A DNA stretch of 64,000 nt, taken from positions 1,550,001 through 1,614,000 of the forward strand of contig NZ_CP047025.1 of assembly GCF_009796845.1 (NCBI RefSeq), read 5' to 3'. Of the stretch, positions 1 through 9,101 are shown one piece after another. The DNA comes from Cobetia sp. L2A1. Lineage in GTDB: Bacteria; Pseudomonadota; Gammaproteobacteria; Pseudomonadales; Halomonadaceae. Under the pieces are notes generated by a model, which saw only the letters and a list, made by a program, of their open reading frames with translations, made no database searches and was not told where the DNA came from. The stretch's first letter is position 1. Each line of letters opens with the position of its first letter. The translations under genes were made by a program, and so were the position numbers.

Positions 1-51
1 CGCGCGTAGTTGCATCAACTCATCAGTCTTGCTTTCGCAACAGCTTTTCAT
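1..51 (-). CDS. Cation efflux (CDF-type) transporter, N-terminus only
   Basis: Partial gene running off the left edge. It encodes the first 17 residues, MKSCCESKTDELMQLRA, read leftward from ATG at 51, with a strong AAGGAGG at 64-70. This opening, with a Cys pair before a charged helix, resembles cation diffusion facilitator transporters that sit next to MerR regulators in proteobacteria. The first transmembrane helix would lie off-window, so the family call rests on the N-terminus and on the divergent MerR gene with its operator. Expected role: export of a soft metal cation from the cytoplasm. Confidence 0.55.
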   Translation of the reverse strand, partial: MKSCCESKTDELMQLRA

Positions 52-83
52 AGGGTGTCTTGGCCTCCTTCAGAATTGCTGTC

Positions 84-114
84 AGCATGGGGGTTATAGC
101 TACTATAAGGTCAA
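84..114 (-). promoter_or_regulatory. MerR-type promoter/operator for the divergent efflux gene
   Basis: Read leftward there is a -35 TTGACC (114-109), the dyad TTATAG-N3-CTATAA (108-94) filling a 19-bp spacer, and a weak -10 CATGCT (89-84). An over-long 19-20 bp spacer occupied by a dyad is the hallmark of promoters activated by MerR-family metal sensors. It points at the leftward efflux gene, with the regulator transcribed the other way. Confidence 0.75.
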
Positions 115-162
115 GTGTTCACCGTACTGATATGGTAGACGGGAGCGATACCGTGGAGAGAA

Positions 163-621
163 GTGATGAGAAAAGACGTTCCGGATAGCAATGCCACACC
201 GCCCGCTGACCACGTGATGACCATCGGGCAGCTGGCGGAGCGTGCCCAGGTGAAGTCAGTGACCATCCGCTACTACGAGAAACAGGGGTTGTTGTCACCC
301 GCGCGACGCAACGGCAGCGGCTATCGCGAATATGGAAGTGCTCAGCTCAAGCGACTGACCTTCATCCGCCGCAGTCGTCGGTTGGGTTTTACACTGGAGG
401 ACATTCGCGCCTTGCTGGGGCTGGCGGATCAACACGCACTGTCATGTGATCAGCTGGATGCGCGCATCGAGAATCAGCTGGCGCAGGTGCGCGAGCGACA
501 GCGCGATCTGGCGGCCATGGAGGCGGAGTTGGTACGCCTCACCTCCTGTTGTGCGGGCGGTATCATCTCCCAGTGCCGTATTGTCGAAGCGCTATCACAT
601 GCTCCCGCCTCGCCCACGTGA
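163..621 (+). CDS. MerR-family heavy-metal-responsive regulator
   Basis: A 152-residue MerR-type activator. The winged HTH opens at about residue 20 (MTIGQLAERAQVKSVTIRYY), followed by the dimerization helix at about 90-125. The C-terminal metal loop has CC at about 128-129 and a third Cys about 8 residues later, as in Zn/Cd/Pb sensors of the ZntR/CadR/PbrR group. Start is GTG at 163, immediately followed by ATG at 166; a further in-frame ATG lies just before the HTH. It is divergent from the efflux gene and separated from it by the MerR-type operator. Metal specificity cannot be decided from sequence. Confidence 0.85.
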   Translation: MMRKDVPDSNATPPADHVMTIGQLAERAQVKSVTIRYYEKQGLLSPARRNGSGYREYGSAQLKRLTFIRRSRRLGFTLEDIRALLGLADQHALSCDQLDARIENQLAQVRERQRDLAAMEAELVRLTSCCAGGIISQCRIVEALSHAPASPT

Positions 622-755
622 ATCACTGAGCAAGGCTATCGCCCCTGTTGCCCAGCCTCGCCAGCCGCTACAATGCCCGCCATTCGTTTTGTTCTGCTAT
701 TCACCACACAGTGTGCACGGCGTGCCCTCACGTCGAGCCGGATACCTTTCAGCCC

Positions 756-2345
756 ATGTCAGATTCCCAGATTGCCAAGGCGGCCGACATTCGCCGTACG
801 TTCGCCATCATCTCTCACCCCGATGCCGGTAAGACCACCATTACCGAGAAGCTGTTGCTGTTCGGGAATGCCATCCAGATGGCAGGGTCGGTCAAGAGCA
901 AGCGTGCTGATCGCCATGCGACATCCGATTGGATGAAGATGGAGCAAGAGCGCGGTATTTCTGTCACGACCTCCGTGATGCAGTTCCCCTATAAGGGCCG
1001 CATGGTCAATTTGCTGGATACACCAGGGCACGAGGATTTCTCGGAAGATACCTATCGTACGTTGACAGCAGTGGATTCGGCGCTGATGGTTATCGATGGT
1101 GCAAAAGGTGTCGAGGAACGTACGGTCAAGCTGATGGAGGTCTGTCGTCTTCGTACCACGCCGATCTTGACCTTCATCAACAAGATGGACCGTGAGACAC
1201 GTGATCCGATCGAAGTGATGGACGAAGTCGAGACAGTCCTGAATATCCAGTGTGCGCCAATGACCTGGCCGATTGGTGTCGGTAAAGGCTTCAAGGGCGT
1301 CTACCATTTCTATACTGATGAGATTCATCTCTACAAGCAGGGGCAGGGTAGTCGCATCCCTGATGATGTTCGCATCAAGGGCCTTGCAAGTCCGGAAGCC
1401 ATCAAGGTGCTGGGCGAAGACCTCGTCGAAGAGCTGAGCATGGAAGTGGAACTGGTGCGGGGCGCCTCGCACAAGTTCGATCTGGATGCTTATCGTCGTG
1501 GTGACTTGACGCCGGTCTACTTTGGTACCGCGATGGGCAATTTTGGTGTGCGCGAGATGCTTGATGGTTTCGTTGAATACGCGCCGCCGCCCCAGCCGCG
1601 TGATACCGATACTCGTGAGGTGACCGCTCACGACGGGCGCTTTACCGGTTTCGTCTTCAAGATTCAGGCGAACATGGACCCGAAGCATCGCGACCGCGTG
1701 GCCTTCCTGCGAGTCTGTTCAGGCAAGTACGAGAAGAACATGAAGATGCGCCATGTGCGTATCAACAAGGACGTCAAGATCCCTGATGCGCTGACCTTCA
1801 TGGCCGCTGATCGCTCTCACGTCGAAGAAGCCTGGCCGGGTGACATCATCGGGTTGCACAACCACGGTACGATCCAGATCGGCGATACCTTCACGGTGGG
1901 TGAAGACATGCGCTTCACGGGTATTCCTCACTTCGCACCGGAACTCTTCAAGCGTGTGCGTCTGAAGGATCCCCTCAAGATGAAGGCGTTGCAGAAGGGT
2001 CTTCAACAGCTGTCTGAAGAGGGCGCGACTCAGGTCTTCCAGCCCTTCGATAACAATGATCTGATCGTGGGTGCAGTAGGGACTCTGCAGTTCGATGTTG
2101 TCGCGCATCGCCTGAAGGAAGAGTACAAGGTTGAGTGCATGTACGAGGCGGTCAATGTAAAAACAGCGCGATGGATCTACTGTGATGACATCAAGATGCT
2201 TGAAGACTTCAAGCGTAAAGCCAGTACTAACCTTGCTTACGATGGTGGTGGTTGTCTGACGTACATCGCACCGACACGGGTCAATCTTCAATTGACCCAA
2301 GAGCGCTGGCCGGACATCACCTTCCTCGCCACACGCGAGCACTGA
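756..2345 (+). CDS. prfC: Peptide chain release factor 3
   Basis: RF3 is the GTPase that removes RF1/RF2 from the ribosome after peptide release. At 529 residues from ATG 756 the protein has the same length as the E. coli factor. The G1 loop SHPDAGKTT is at residues 20-28, followed by the switch DTPGHEDF and the G4 motif NKMD. An upstream in-frame ATG at 648 would add 36 unrelated residues and is rejected. Monocistronic, with a strong intrinsic terminator 20 bp after the stop. Confidence 0.97.
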   Translation: MSDSQIAKAADIRRTFAIISHPDAGKTTITEKLLLFGNAIQMAGSVKSKRADRHATSDWMKMEQERGISVTTSVMQFPYKGRMVNLLDTPGHEDFSEDTYRTLTAVDSALMVIDGAKGVEERTVKLMEVCRLRTTPILTFINKMDRETRDPIEVMDEVETVLNIQCAPMTWPIGVGKGFKGVYHFYTDEIHLYKQGQGSRIPDDVRIKGLASPEAIKVLGEDLVEELSMEVELVRGASHKFDLDAYRRGDLTPVYFGTAMGNFGVREMLDGFVEYAPPPQPRDTDTREVTAHDGRFTGFVFKIQANMDPKHRDRVAFLRVCSGKYEKNMKMRHVRINKDVKIPDALTFMAADRSHVEEAWPGDIIGLHNHGTIQIGDTFTVGEDMRFTGIPHFAPELFKRVRLKDPLKMKALQKGLQQLSEEGATQVFQPFDNNDLIVGAVGTLQFDVVAHRLKEEYKVECMYEAVNVKTARWIYCDDIKMLEDFKRKASTNLAYDGGGCLTYIAPTRVNLQLTQERWPDITFLATREH

Positions 2346-2366
2346 TTGCGCTATCGGTTGCTGACA

Positions 2367-2400
2367 TAAAAAACGCCACCCTTCGAGGTGGCGTTTTTTA
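2367..2400 (+). terminator. Intrinsic terminator of prfC
   Basis: Stem AACGCCACC / GGTGGCGTT around the loop CTTCGA, preceded by an A-run and followed by a T-run. It can work on both strands. Confidence 0.9.
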
Positions 2401-2586
2401 TGTCATAACAATCTCCGGTTACTTAGCGTTTACCTTGTAAACCTTTTGGGAGGGCAATGCTCGCCATACTGCCACCGCTGGCATAATCGTCACGGGTGAA
2501 TCCAGTTACGGTTACGTGCCAGCCCCAATCATGCCCTCGGATATGCTGCAGAAAGGGCAGCGCCTTATTGATAATGGAGACAACAA

Positions 2587-3069
2587 ATGGCTGGTTTCAT
2601 GCAGGAATTCCGTGATTTCGCGGTCAAGGGTAATGTTGTCGATATGGCAGTAGGTATCATTATCGGGGGCGCCTTCACCCTTATTGTCAAAAGTCTTGTG
2701 GGTGACTTGCTCAATCCATTGATTGGCTTGTTGATCGGAGAGGTGGACTTCGCCAATTTCTTCGTTGTACTCAAGGAGGGAGCGGCAGCAGGGCCCTATG
2801 CAAGTCTTGATGCCGCCAAGGAGGCCGGCGCTGTCACGCTAAACTATGGCCTGTTCATCAATGCCATCATCAGCTTTGCGTTGGTAGCATTGGCTGTTTT
2901 CGTGTTGATTCGTCAGATCAACAAGTTGAAGAAAGAGGCCGAGGCAGAGCCAGAAGAAGTGACTGACAAGGATTGCCCTTACTGCTTGTCCAAAGTGCCA
3001 CTTGCCGCAACACGCTGTGGGCACTGTACGTCCGAGATCACATCCTTGACGCCTGTCGAAGTGGCTTGA
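2587..3069 (+). CDS. mscL: Large-conductance mechanosensitive channel with zinc-ribbon-like tail
   Basis: MscL is the inner-membrane homopentamer that opens on hypo-osmotic shock. The N-terminal amphipathic helix and TM1 are canonical (EFRDFAVKGNVVDMAVGIIIG), TM2 lies at about residues 90-110, and a cytoplasmic charged helix follows. At 160 residues it is longer than the roughly 136-residue E. coli protein. The extra C-terminus carries two CxxC pairs (CPYC and CGHC, residues about 134-151), a probable zinc ribbon known in some other MscL proteins. SD GGAG lies 7-8 nt before ATG 2587. Monocistronic. Confidence 0.95.
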   Translation: MAGFMQEFRDFAVKGNVVDMAVGIIIGGAFTLIVKSLVGDLLNPLIGLLIGEVDFANFFVVLKEGAAAGPYASLDAAKEAGAVTLNYGLFINAIISFALVALAVFVLIRQINKLKKEAEAEPEEVTDKDCPYCLSKVPLAATRCGHCTSEITSLTPVEVA

Positions 3070-3174
3070 TATAGCCTGTTTCAGGGATGGCATATGTACC
3101 GTCATTACTGTGATCAGTACTTGGCAATACGATTCTTGCTATTTGAGTCTGTGATATCGCGTGAGCGGAGGCAG

Positions 3175-3213
3175 CAACAAAAAAACCGGCCATAATGGCC
3201 GGTTTTTTTGTTG
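3175..3213. terminator. Perfectly symmetric bidirectional terminator
   Basis: A 39-bp palindrome with 19-bp arms and a single central base: an A7 run, the GC core ACCGGCCAT / ATGGCCGGT, then a T7 run. It ends mscL transcription 105 bp after the stop. Confidence 0.9.
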
Positions 3214-3287
3214 CAACGATAAGCCAATCCGTGACCTTGCACATATGGTGCTTCATCATGTGCGAGATAGCCGCCCGGAGAGCGTTC

Positions 3288-4052
3288 ATGCTGATTGATA
3301 GTCACTGCCATCTGGATTTTGCTGTCTTTGACGGCGATCGAACACAGGTGCTGGCGCGCGCGATCGCCGCTGGTGTTGGTACTTTCCTCGTGCCCGCGAC
3401 AACGGCAGCAAGTTTTGAGAAGGTACAGGCACTTTCACGAGCGAACGTTCAGGTACATGCTGCACTAGGACTTCATCCCTATTTCATGTCTGAGCATGAT
3501 GACGGCGCTTTAGCAGTGCTCCGTGATGCGCTGATTGACAATTCTCAGGTGGTGGCAGTAGGAGAGTGCGGCTTTGATGCACGGCTGCCTGACCCACAAC
3601 AGCAATGGGAATTGTTTGATGCACAGCTCGCGATAGCAAAAGAGTTTTCGCTACCGGTCATCGTACATTGCGTGCGTGCCAATGATGAGGTGGCCAAGCA
3701 CCTACGTGAGGCTCGTCTGCCACGTGGGGGTATCATTCATGCGTTTGCTGGTAGCCAAGTGCAGGCTGAGCGCTTCCTCGCGCTAGGGTTTGTGCTAGGA
3801 CTGGGAGGCAGTGTGACCTATCCCCGTGCGCAGAAGCTGCGTCATGTCGTTACTCAATTGCCAGATGACGGCTTTGTCCTCGAGACGGATAGTCCGGATA
3901 TGCCATTGAGTGGTTATCAAGGACAAAGAAATGAGCCAGCGAGAATGGTACAGGTAGCGGAGGTGGTGGCTGAGCTGCGCGGAGTCCCTGTGCAGCATGT
4001 CGGGGAACTAACAACGACGAATGTTCGGCATGTTCTTCAACTCAGCGCCTGA
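3288..4052 (+). CDS. TatD-family metal-dependent hydrolase (YjjV-like)
   Basis: A 254-residue TIM-barrel hydrolase of the TatD family (metal-dependent deoxyribonuclease or phosphoesterase). The metal ligands are recognisable: HxH at residues 6-8 (DSHCHLD), the Glu in VAVGECGFD, His in IVHC and IIHAF, and the final Asp in LETDSPDMP. Start ATG 3288 is preceded by GGAG at 7 nt; an ORF extension back to 3195 would begin inside the terminator and is rejected. Length and motifs are closest to E. coli YjjV. Physiological substrate unknown. Confidence 0.9.
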   Translation: MLIDSHCHLDFAVFDGDRTQVLARAIAAGVGTFLVPATTAASFEKVQALSRANVQVHAALGLHPYFMSEHDDGALAVLRDALIDNSQVVAVGECGFDARLPDPQQQWELFDAQLAIAKEFSLPVIVHCVRANDEVAKHLREARLPRGGIIHAFAGSQVQAERFLALGFVLGLGGSVTYPRAQKLRHVVTQLPDDGFVLETDSPDMPLSGYQGQRNEPARMVQVAEVVAELRGVPVQHVGELTTTNVRHVLQLSA

Positions 4053-4067
4053 TCTAGACTGGTAACA

Positions 4068-6959
4068 GTGGCTAAGAAACGCATGCCACATTGCCCAGGA
4101 GGTCGCGTAATCATCGGTAAAGCAATGTTTCGTTCTTCAGTGTCTGATCCATCCTCTCGTGCGCTACACCACGAGACGCTTACTGCTTTTGATAATGAAA
4201 CGCTTTCCGATAATCCTCGCTATCGGTTCCTGCTGATTCCCCTACTGTTGATAGCATTGATATCAGCGGTTGGCTGGTTGTCCGTTAGCCAGGTAAATCA
4301 ACTACGTGATCATGATCGCCTGGCTGCCACACAGCGACTGACGCTATGGGTCGATACCCAGCAACGTATGCTAAGAGGGCAATTACGAGAGCATGCATAT
4401 TGGGAAGAAGCCGTCGAAGAAATGCTGCGTTTGCCTGTCCCTGACAAGGCGTGGCTCGATTATATGTATGGGCCCGAGTTCGCGATCAACACGGATATTC
4501 ATCTGATGGGTATCGTCCGTGGAAATGGCCGTGTGGCTGCGTGGAGTGAGCACGACGCCGATTCATCCAGGCAATGGCTAACCGAGCAGCCAGGAAGCTG
4601 GAGGCAGGCAATTTCAGGCTTGTTGGCAAGGGCCTGGGATGCCCCTACGGTGCCTCAGATCGCTTGGCTACAAGTGAATGGACAGTCTTGGTTGGTCGGA
4701 GTGCAGGGGCTTTATGGCGATGAAGACGCGCTGCCAGCGCGTAATAAACAAGGCTTGCTGGTGTTTGGTATTCCGATGACGGATGCAGTGCTCGATGAGC
4801 AGGCAGTCGTCCTCGGTTTGAATGGTCTGAAAGTCGTCAGTAATCAATTATCAGAGCCAGCCGTTGCTGACCGGGTCTGCATGCCGCTGCCTCAGGTGCT
4901 TGACCAGGATGGGCCGCACAACAGTTCTCGAGCTTGCTGGCGAGATGAAAGCCGAGGCGTAGAGCTGCTGTTGAATCTTGGTGGGCCGTTAGCGGCACTA
5001 TTGCTCGTCATTTTACTGGCTGTCATCGGGGCGTGCTGCATGATCTGGCGCGATAATCTGCGCCGCAATAGAAGTCGTGCCAAAGATGTGCATTGTGCTG
5101 CTCAGCTCGATTTGCATCATCAATTCAATGAACAGTTTCTGACGGTACCCTACGAGACGCACAATCAGGAACATGCCAAGGCGACACTCTCGCAATATCT
5201 GCGTCGCGTGCGCGAGATGGTCGGTGCGGAAGTTATCATCTACCGACGGGAGGTGGGGAATCCGAGTGCGGGCTATCTGATTCTTCAAAGCCACGACGAG
5301 CGTGAATGGCTAAGTGAGGCATCGTTAAAGCGTGACCCTCTCTGGCGTTTGCCCGCCGGGGCAATTCGAATCAATAACCCTGAATTCCTGACGAAGGGCA
5401 TTGAGGATCGTGCATCGCTGCTTTGTCAGCGTTTGGGGGCGAGTCAGTTGTTGGGCTTTTCAGTCTCACCGCATCCAGGCCGAAGCGAGCTATTGTTGAT
5501 CGCGAGCCGCGGTAACGTCCTTGACGAAGCCGCACTGATGCCGGTATTGGACAGAACGCTGAATACACTGGTCATTCGTGGGTTAGAGCAGGAAAGAATA
5601 TTGCTGCAGCATCAATTGTTACAGGAGCGGGAAATTGATGCCGATACGGGACTATTGAGCCGTGAAGGCATGTTGCGACTGATCAAGATGCGTATCGACC
5701 AGCTTGGTGATGTTTCGCCGATGGATGGCTTTGTACTGATGGCTATTCGTATTGGTGGTCTTCAGGAGCTTTACGAGCACGAAGGGGCAAGCCTTGGAAA
5801 CTATCAGTTAGAACTGGCGCAGAAGCGCATTGTCTCGCTACTGGGCAATACTGGGCATATGGCGCGCTTGGAAACGGATCGTTTGCTGATCATGGTTCAG
5901 CGTCGTTTGCTGGAGGCAACTCGTGGCGGTATCAGCGGTTGGCTGGATAGTTTGTTGAGTGCTGTTCGCTATAAGGTCACGTTAGATAAAGAGGCGATCT
6001 ATCTGCATGCGAGCCTTGGCATCAGTCGCTATCCCGAAGATGGCCAGCAGATGGATGCCTTAGTGTATCGAAGTGAACGTGCGCTTCATGACACCTTGCA
6101 GCTCAAAAGAGAATGGCATTTCTTTAATGAGGAAGCCGGACGCGAAGTACGCCGCCTCAAGCAGCTGGAAGCCGAGTTCATTGTGGGTCTTAGGGAAGGG
6201 CAATTGCGCCTCCATCTTCAGCCGATCGTGGATGGTTGTGATGGGACACTCATGCTTTCCGAGGTATTGGTTCGTTGGCAGCATCCCGATCGTGGTTTGA
6301 TGGGATCAGCGGATTTCTTGCCAATCGTCGAATCGGCGAGGCTCGATGTAGCGCTGGGTCGCTGGGTGCTCAAGGAAAGTATTGCGACCTTGATTAGGGT
6401 ACATGAAGCTGGTCATGCGCTGCATTTGAGTGTCAATGTTACCGTGCGGCATATGATGGACAAGCGTTTCTTGTCTGATCTGGACTGGCTATTCCGCCAT
6501 CCTGAACTGTGCCAACAATTGACATTGGAACTGGTGGAAAGCCAGCTACCTGATGACATACAGACACTGGCGATACTGTTCCAGACAATACGCGGCCACG
6601 GTGTGGCATTGGCGCTGGATGATTTTGGCACTGGCTATTCATCGCTGTCCCAACTTCAGAGTTTACCGTTTGATAAACTCAAGATTGATCGGCAGTTTGT
6701 AATTGGTCTGGGCGAGGGTTCCAATCAGGGGCGTGCCATGATTGACGCCATGATGGGATTGGCGGAAGCCTTTCAGCTATCGGTAGTTGCAGAGGGGATA
6801 GAAACACCGGAACAGCGGGCAGCTTTGATCGCTCACGGATGTACACTGCATCAAGGGTATCTTTATTCTCGTCCAGTACCAGCACAAGAGCTTATTGAGC
6901 ACCTAATGGCGGGTGACCATTGGTTGCCGGCATCACTGCCCACATTGGATTCTCTCTGA
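4068..6959 (+). CDS. CHASE4-degenerate GGDEF-EAL signalling protein
   Basis: A 963-residue membrane signalling protein. TM1 is at about 54-74 and TM2 at about 306-327, enclosing a periplasmic CHASE4-like sensor (WVDTQQRMLRGQLREHAYWE). A middle cytoplasmic region (about 380-520) may be GAF-like. A GGDEF-like domain follows (about 530-680) in which the signature is replaced by ETDRL, so cyclase activity is unlikely. The C-terminal EAL domain (about 710-945) keeps the catalytic landmarks: EVL in place of EAL, ELVES, DDFGTGYSS, KID, AEGIE and HQGYLYS. Probably a c-di-GMP phosphodiesterase. Start uncertain: GTG 4068 lacks a clear SD; ATG 4083 and 4125 are alternatives. Confidence 0.88.
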   Translation: MAKKRMPHCPGGRVIIGKAMFRSSVSDPSSRALHHETLTAFDNETLSDNPRYRFLLIPLLLIALISAVGWLSVSQVNQLRDHDRLAATQRLTLWVDTQQRMLRGQLREHAYWEEAVEEMLRLPVPDKAWLDYMYGPEFAINTDIHLMGIVRGNGRVAAWSEHDADSSRQWLTEQPGSWRQAISGLLARAWDAPTVPQIAWLQVNGQSWLVGVQGLYGDEDALPARNKQGLLVFGIPMTDAVLDEQAVVLGLNGLKVVSNQLSEPAVADRVCMPLPQVLDQDGPHNSSRACWRDESRGVELLLNLGGPLAALLLVILLAVIGACCMIWRDNLRRNRSRAKDVHCAAQLDLHHQFNEQFLTVPYETHNQEHAKATLSQYLRRVREMVGAEVIIYRREVGNPSAGYLILQSHDEREWLSEASLKRDPLWRLPAGAIRINNPEFLTKGIEDRASLLCQRLGASQLLGFSVSPHPGRSELLLIASRGNVLDEAALMPVLDRTLNTLVIRGLEQERILLQHQLLQEREIDADTGLLSREGMLRLIKMRIDQLGDVSPMDGFVLMAIRIGGLQELYEHEGASLGNYQLELAQKRIVSLLGNTGHMARLETDRLLIMVQRRLLEATRGGISGWLDSLLSAVRYKVTLDKEAIYLHASLGISRYPEDGQQMDALVYRSERALHDTLQLKREWHFFNEEAGREVRRLKQLEAEFIVGLREGQLRLHLQPIVDGCDGTLMLSEVLVRWQHPDRGLMGSADFLPIVESARLDVALGRWVLKESIATLIRVHEAGHALHLSVNVTVRHMMDKRFLSDLDWLFRHPELCQQLTLELVESQLPDDIQTLAILFQTIRGHGVALALDDFGTGYSSLSQLQSLPFDKLKIDRQFVIGLGEGSNQGRAMIDAMMGLAEAFQLSVVAEGIETPEQRAALIAHGCTLHQGYLYSRPVPAQELIEHLMAGDHWLPASLPTLDSL

Positions 6960-7012
6960 CAAGACCCGGTGAGTCTTTACCGTTGTCTTTCAACGCCCCT
7001 CATCAATGTCTC

Positions 7013-7050
7013 CAATACCCCCGCTCACTATCTGTTGGACGGGGGTATTG
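7013..7050. terminator. Hairpin between convergent genes
   Basis: An 11-bp inverted repeat CAATACCCCCG / CGGGGGTATTG around a 16-nt loop, between the converging EAL protein and ygfZ genes. No strong T-run follows on either strand, so termination is inferred from position. Confidence 0.5.
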
Positions 7051-7103
7051 TGGTATCTGAAAGAGGACTGAAAGAAGGCTCTTCTGGCTGGAGAGGGTGT
7101 GCC

Positions 7104-8150
7104 TTAGTCCTTGAGGCGCTCCGGGTCGCGTCGCTCGACTTCGTAGGGAAGGGTTACGCGAGTCAATGGCTGCTGTGTCTCAAGCTTCAAGGTGGCATTT
7201 TCATCGCGCAAGCTAACGACAGCTAGTACTTCCAAGGCGCCGTCGGGCGTATGGGCAGCGGTCAATACTTCACCCAATGCCTTGTCATTGCCATCCATTA
7301 CCTTGGTGCCAGCGGTAGGCAGAGTCATTTCTTGACGATAGGTCAAGCGCATCAAACGCTTCTTTACCTGGCCACGAAAATGCGCGCGTGCTACCACCTC
7401 CTGTCCGGTATAGCAGCCCTTCTTGAAACTGATGGCAGCCAGTGCCTCGAGATTGAGCATTTGCGGCAACCAGCTATCCATCTGTATAGACGTAACCCAT
7501 TGCAGTCCCGCGCAGATATCCCCCAACGTCCAGCTTCTGCTATCAGCAGGCGTAACTCCGGCTTCAAGTAGTCGTTGCGTTATCTCAGCCACCTGTGTCT
7601 CGTTACCTATCAGTACTGCGCGTGGCTCTGCTTGAGCAGGCTGCCGAGCCAGTACGATGCTGTCTTTGGTCAGCATGGCAAAGTCGTGTGATGCCAGCAT
7701 CTGCTCGCCATCGACGAGGTTTGCAGCTGATAACAATGCGTCTACACCGCTGATCCCGATGACCTTCAGTGTGTCGGATACCTCGAGTGTTACCTTGTAG
7801 AAGGGAGCAAACTTCGCCAGGTGAGCACGAAGAGGCTCGGCGGTGCCGGTTGGCATCAACATCCAGAGTCTTTCTGGGGTCACACGTATCAGCTGGGCCA
7901 TCCCCAGAATCCGCCCCTTGGGCGTACAAAAGGCGGTCAAGGGAGCAAGACTGCCATCCACCAGTGTCAGCTGCTGGGACGTCTGGCCTTGGAGAAAGCG
8001 TTCACCATCCTTTCCGCTGACCTCAAGTATCTCGAATGTCTCTAGCGGTGCAAGATAGTGGCTATCACATACGAGGGTCTCCAGTGTCAGACTGCCGTCG
8101 TCAGCAGAGTGATAGCCGTGTTGCTGCATCAAGGCTTTGAGCGTATTCAT
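7104..8150 (-). CDS. ygfZ: Folate-binding protein YgfZ (Fe-S cluster repair, GcvT-like)
   Basis: A 348-residue GcvT-fold protein that binds tetrahydrofolate and supports iron-sulfur enzymes such as MiaB. The diagnostic motif KGCYTGQEVVAR is intact at about residues 235-246, including the essential Cys. ATG 8150 is chosen over TTG 8156 because AGGA lies about 10 nt upstream of the ATG. It is divergent from the small HMA-like gene. Length matches the family (about 325-350). Confidence 0.92.
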   Translation of the reverse strand: MNTLKALMQQHGYHSADDGSLTLETLVCDSHYLAPLETFEILEVSGKDGERFLQGQTSQQLTLVDGSLAPLTAFCTPKGRILGMAQLIRVTPERLWMLMPTGTAEPLRAHLAKFAPFYKVTLEVSDTLKVIGISGVDALLSAANLVDGEQMLASHDFAMLTKDSIVLARQPAQAEPRAVLIGNETQVAEITQRLLEAGVTPADSRSWTLGDICAGLQWVTSIQMDSWLPQMLNLEALAAISFKKGCYTGQEVVARAHFRGQVKKRLMRLTYRQEMTLPTAGTKVMDGNDKALGEVLTAAHTPDGALEVLAVVSLRDENATLKLETQQPLTRVTLPYEVERRDPERLKD

Positions 8151-8379
8151 GAACAAGCATCCTGTTGCGAGGTAGGCGAGGTGTCAGCCTGTCGCCGACA
8201 TTCCTGATGACAGCATTGTCACGCGCCAGCTGCCGACTGTCAGCCCCTGTCGTCCATGAGCCCTATATTCTCTATGCGAGGACTTATGCCGGCTCTGTCC
8301 CACGAACATAACCGTGCTACCCTTGGCGGCTGCAATGCGTCTCGGCGCGCTCATTTCTCCGCATGACAGGAACTACACG

Positions 8380-8571
8380 ATGGCCAGTTTTTCCCTGACG
8401 TTGATCGGCGTCGAAAGTGTCAACGACGTTAACAAGGTCACCACGGCGCTAATGATGATGGATGGCGTCAAGGAAGCCGAAGTCGGGCGCGGATTTGCTG
8501 AGGTTGATGGTCAGGTGCGCTATGAGGCTGTGGTCAAGGTGGTAGAGAAGGCGGGCTACAAGGTCAAGTGA
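8380..8571 (+). CDS. Small HMA-fold-like protein lacking CxxC
   Basis: A 63-residue protein with the beta-alpha-beta-beta-alpha-beta pattern of heavy-metal-associated domains (start FSLTLIGV, end VVEKAGYKV). The position expected to carry the metal-binding CxxC reads ESVN, so classical copper binding is unlikely. Start ATG 8380 has AGGAA about 8 nt upstream; an earlier in-frame ATG at 8314 adds unrelated residues. It lies 44 bp before the OsmC gene and may be co-transcribed with it. Function unknown. Confidence 0.7.
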   Translation: MASFSLTLIGVESVNDVNKVTTALMMMDGVKEAEVGRGFAEVDGQVRYEAVVKVVEKAGYKVK

Positions 8572-8615
8572 TCCGGTCAGCCCCTTGCGTGTAATAACGA
8601 CAGGGAAGATAACGC

Positions 8616-9041
8616 ATGAGCATCGAGGTAATTACTCGTCAGTCAGGAAGTTTCGTTCAGCGCGTCAAGGTCGGAAGCTTCGATGAGTTGTTGGTAGATA
8701 TTCCTGCGGTGGTCGGGGGCGACGACAGTGCCCCTGATCCTCATGACTACTTTGACCTGTCGCTAGGTGCCTGCAAGTCGATCACCGTGTTGATGTACGC
8801 ACGGCGAAAGGCACTGCCGCTGGCGAAAATCATGACGACCGTGGATCGTGATGACAGCGACGAGCGGCGGGGCGAGTATCGCCTCACTGTTAGCATGCAG
8901 TTCATCGCCGAGCCCGGCAGCAAGCTCGATGAGGCGACGCGGGCACGCTTGCTCGAGATATCGGAGCGTTGTCCGATTCATCGTCTGATGACCAGTAGTC
9001 AGGTTTCGGTAGTGAGTCGAGAGGCTAGCATTGATGCCTGA
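8616..9041 (+). CDS. OsmC/Ohr-family peroxidase-like protein
   Basis: A 141-residue OsmC-family protein. The two redox Cys positions are present: GACKS at about residues 51-55 and ERCPIHR at about 122-128. Such proteins reduce organic hydroperoxides with a thiol reductant in the cytoplasm. It follows the HMA-like gene by 44 bp and precedes uvrB by 60 bp. Sub-family (YhfA-type versus true Ohr) was not resolved. Confidence 0.88.
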   Translation: MSIEVITRQSGSFVQRVKVGSFDELLVDIPAVVGGDDSAPDPHDYFDLSLGACKSITVLMYARRKALPLAKIMTTVDRDDSDERRGEYRLTVSMQFIAEPGSKLDEATRARLLEISERCPIHRLMTSSQVSVVSREASIDA

Positions 9042-9101
9042 TAAGGCTCGCGTGGCGAGTCGCCAGTTGAATAGCGCCATGACCGCCACCATTGAGAACG
9101 C

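Noticed and set aside
759..2342. Long leftward ORFs (309 and 207 codons) opposite prfC
   Set aside because: They mirror prfC codons, lack SD sequences and show no family character; prfC is certain.
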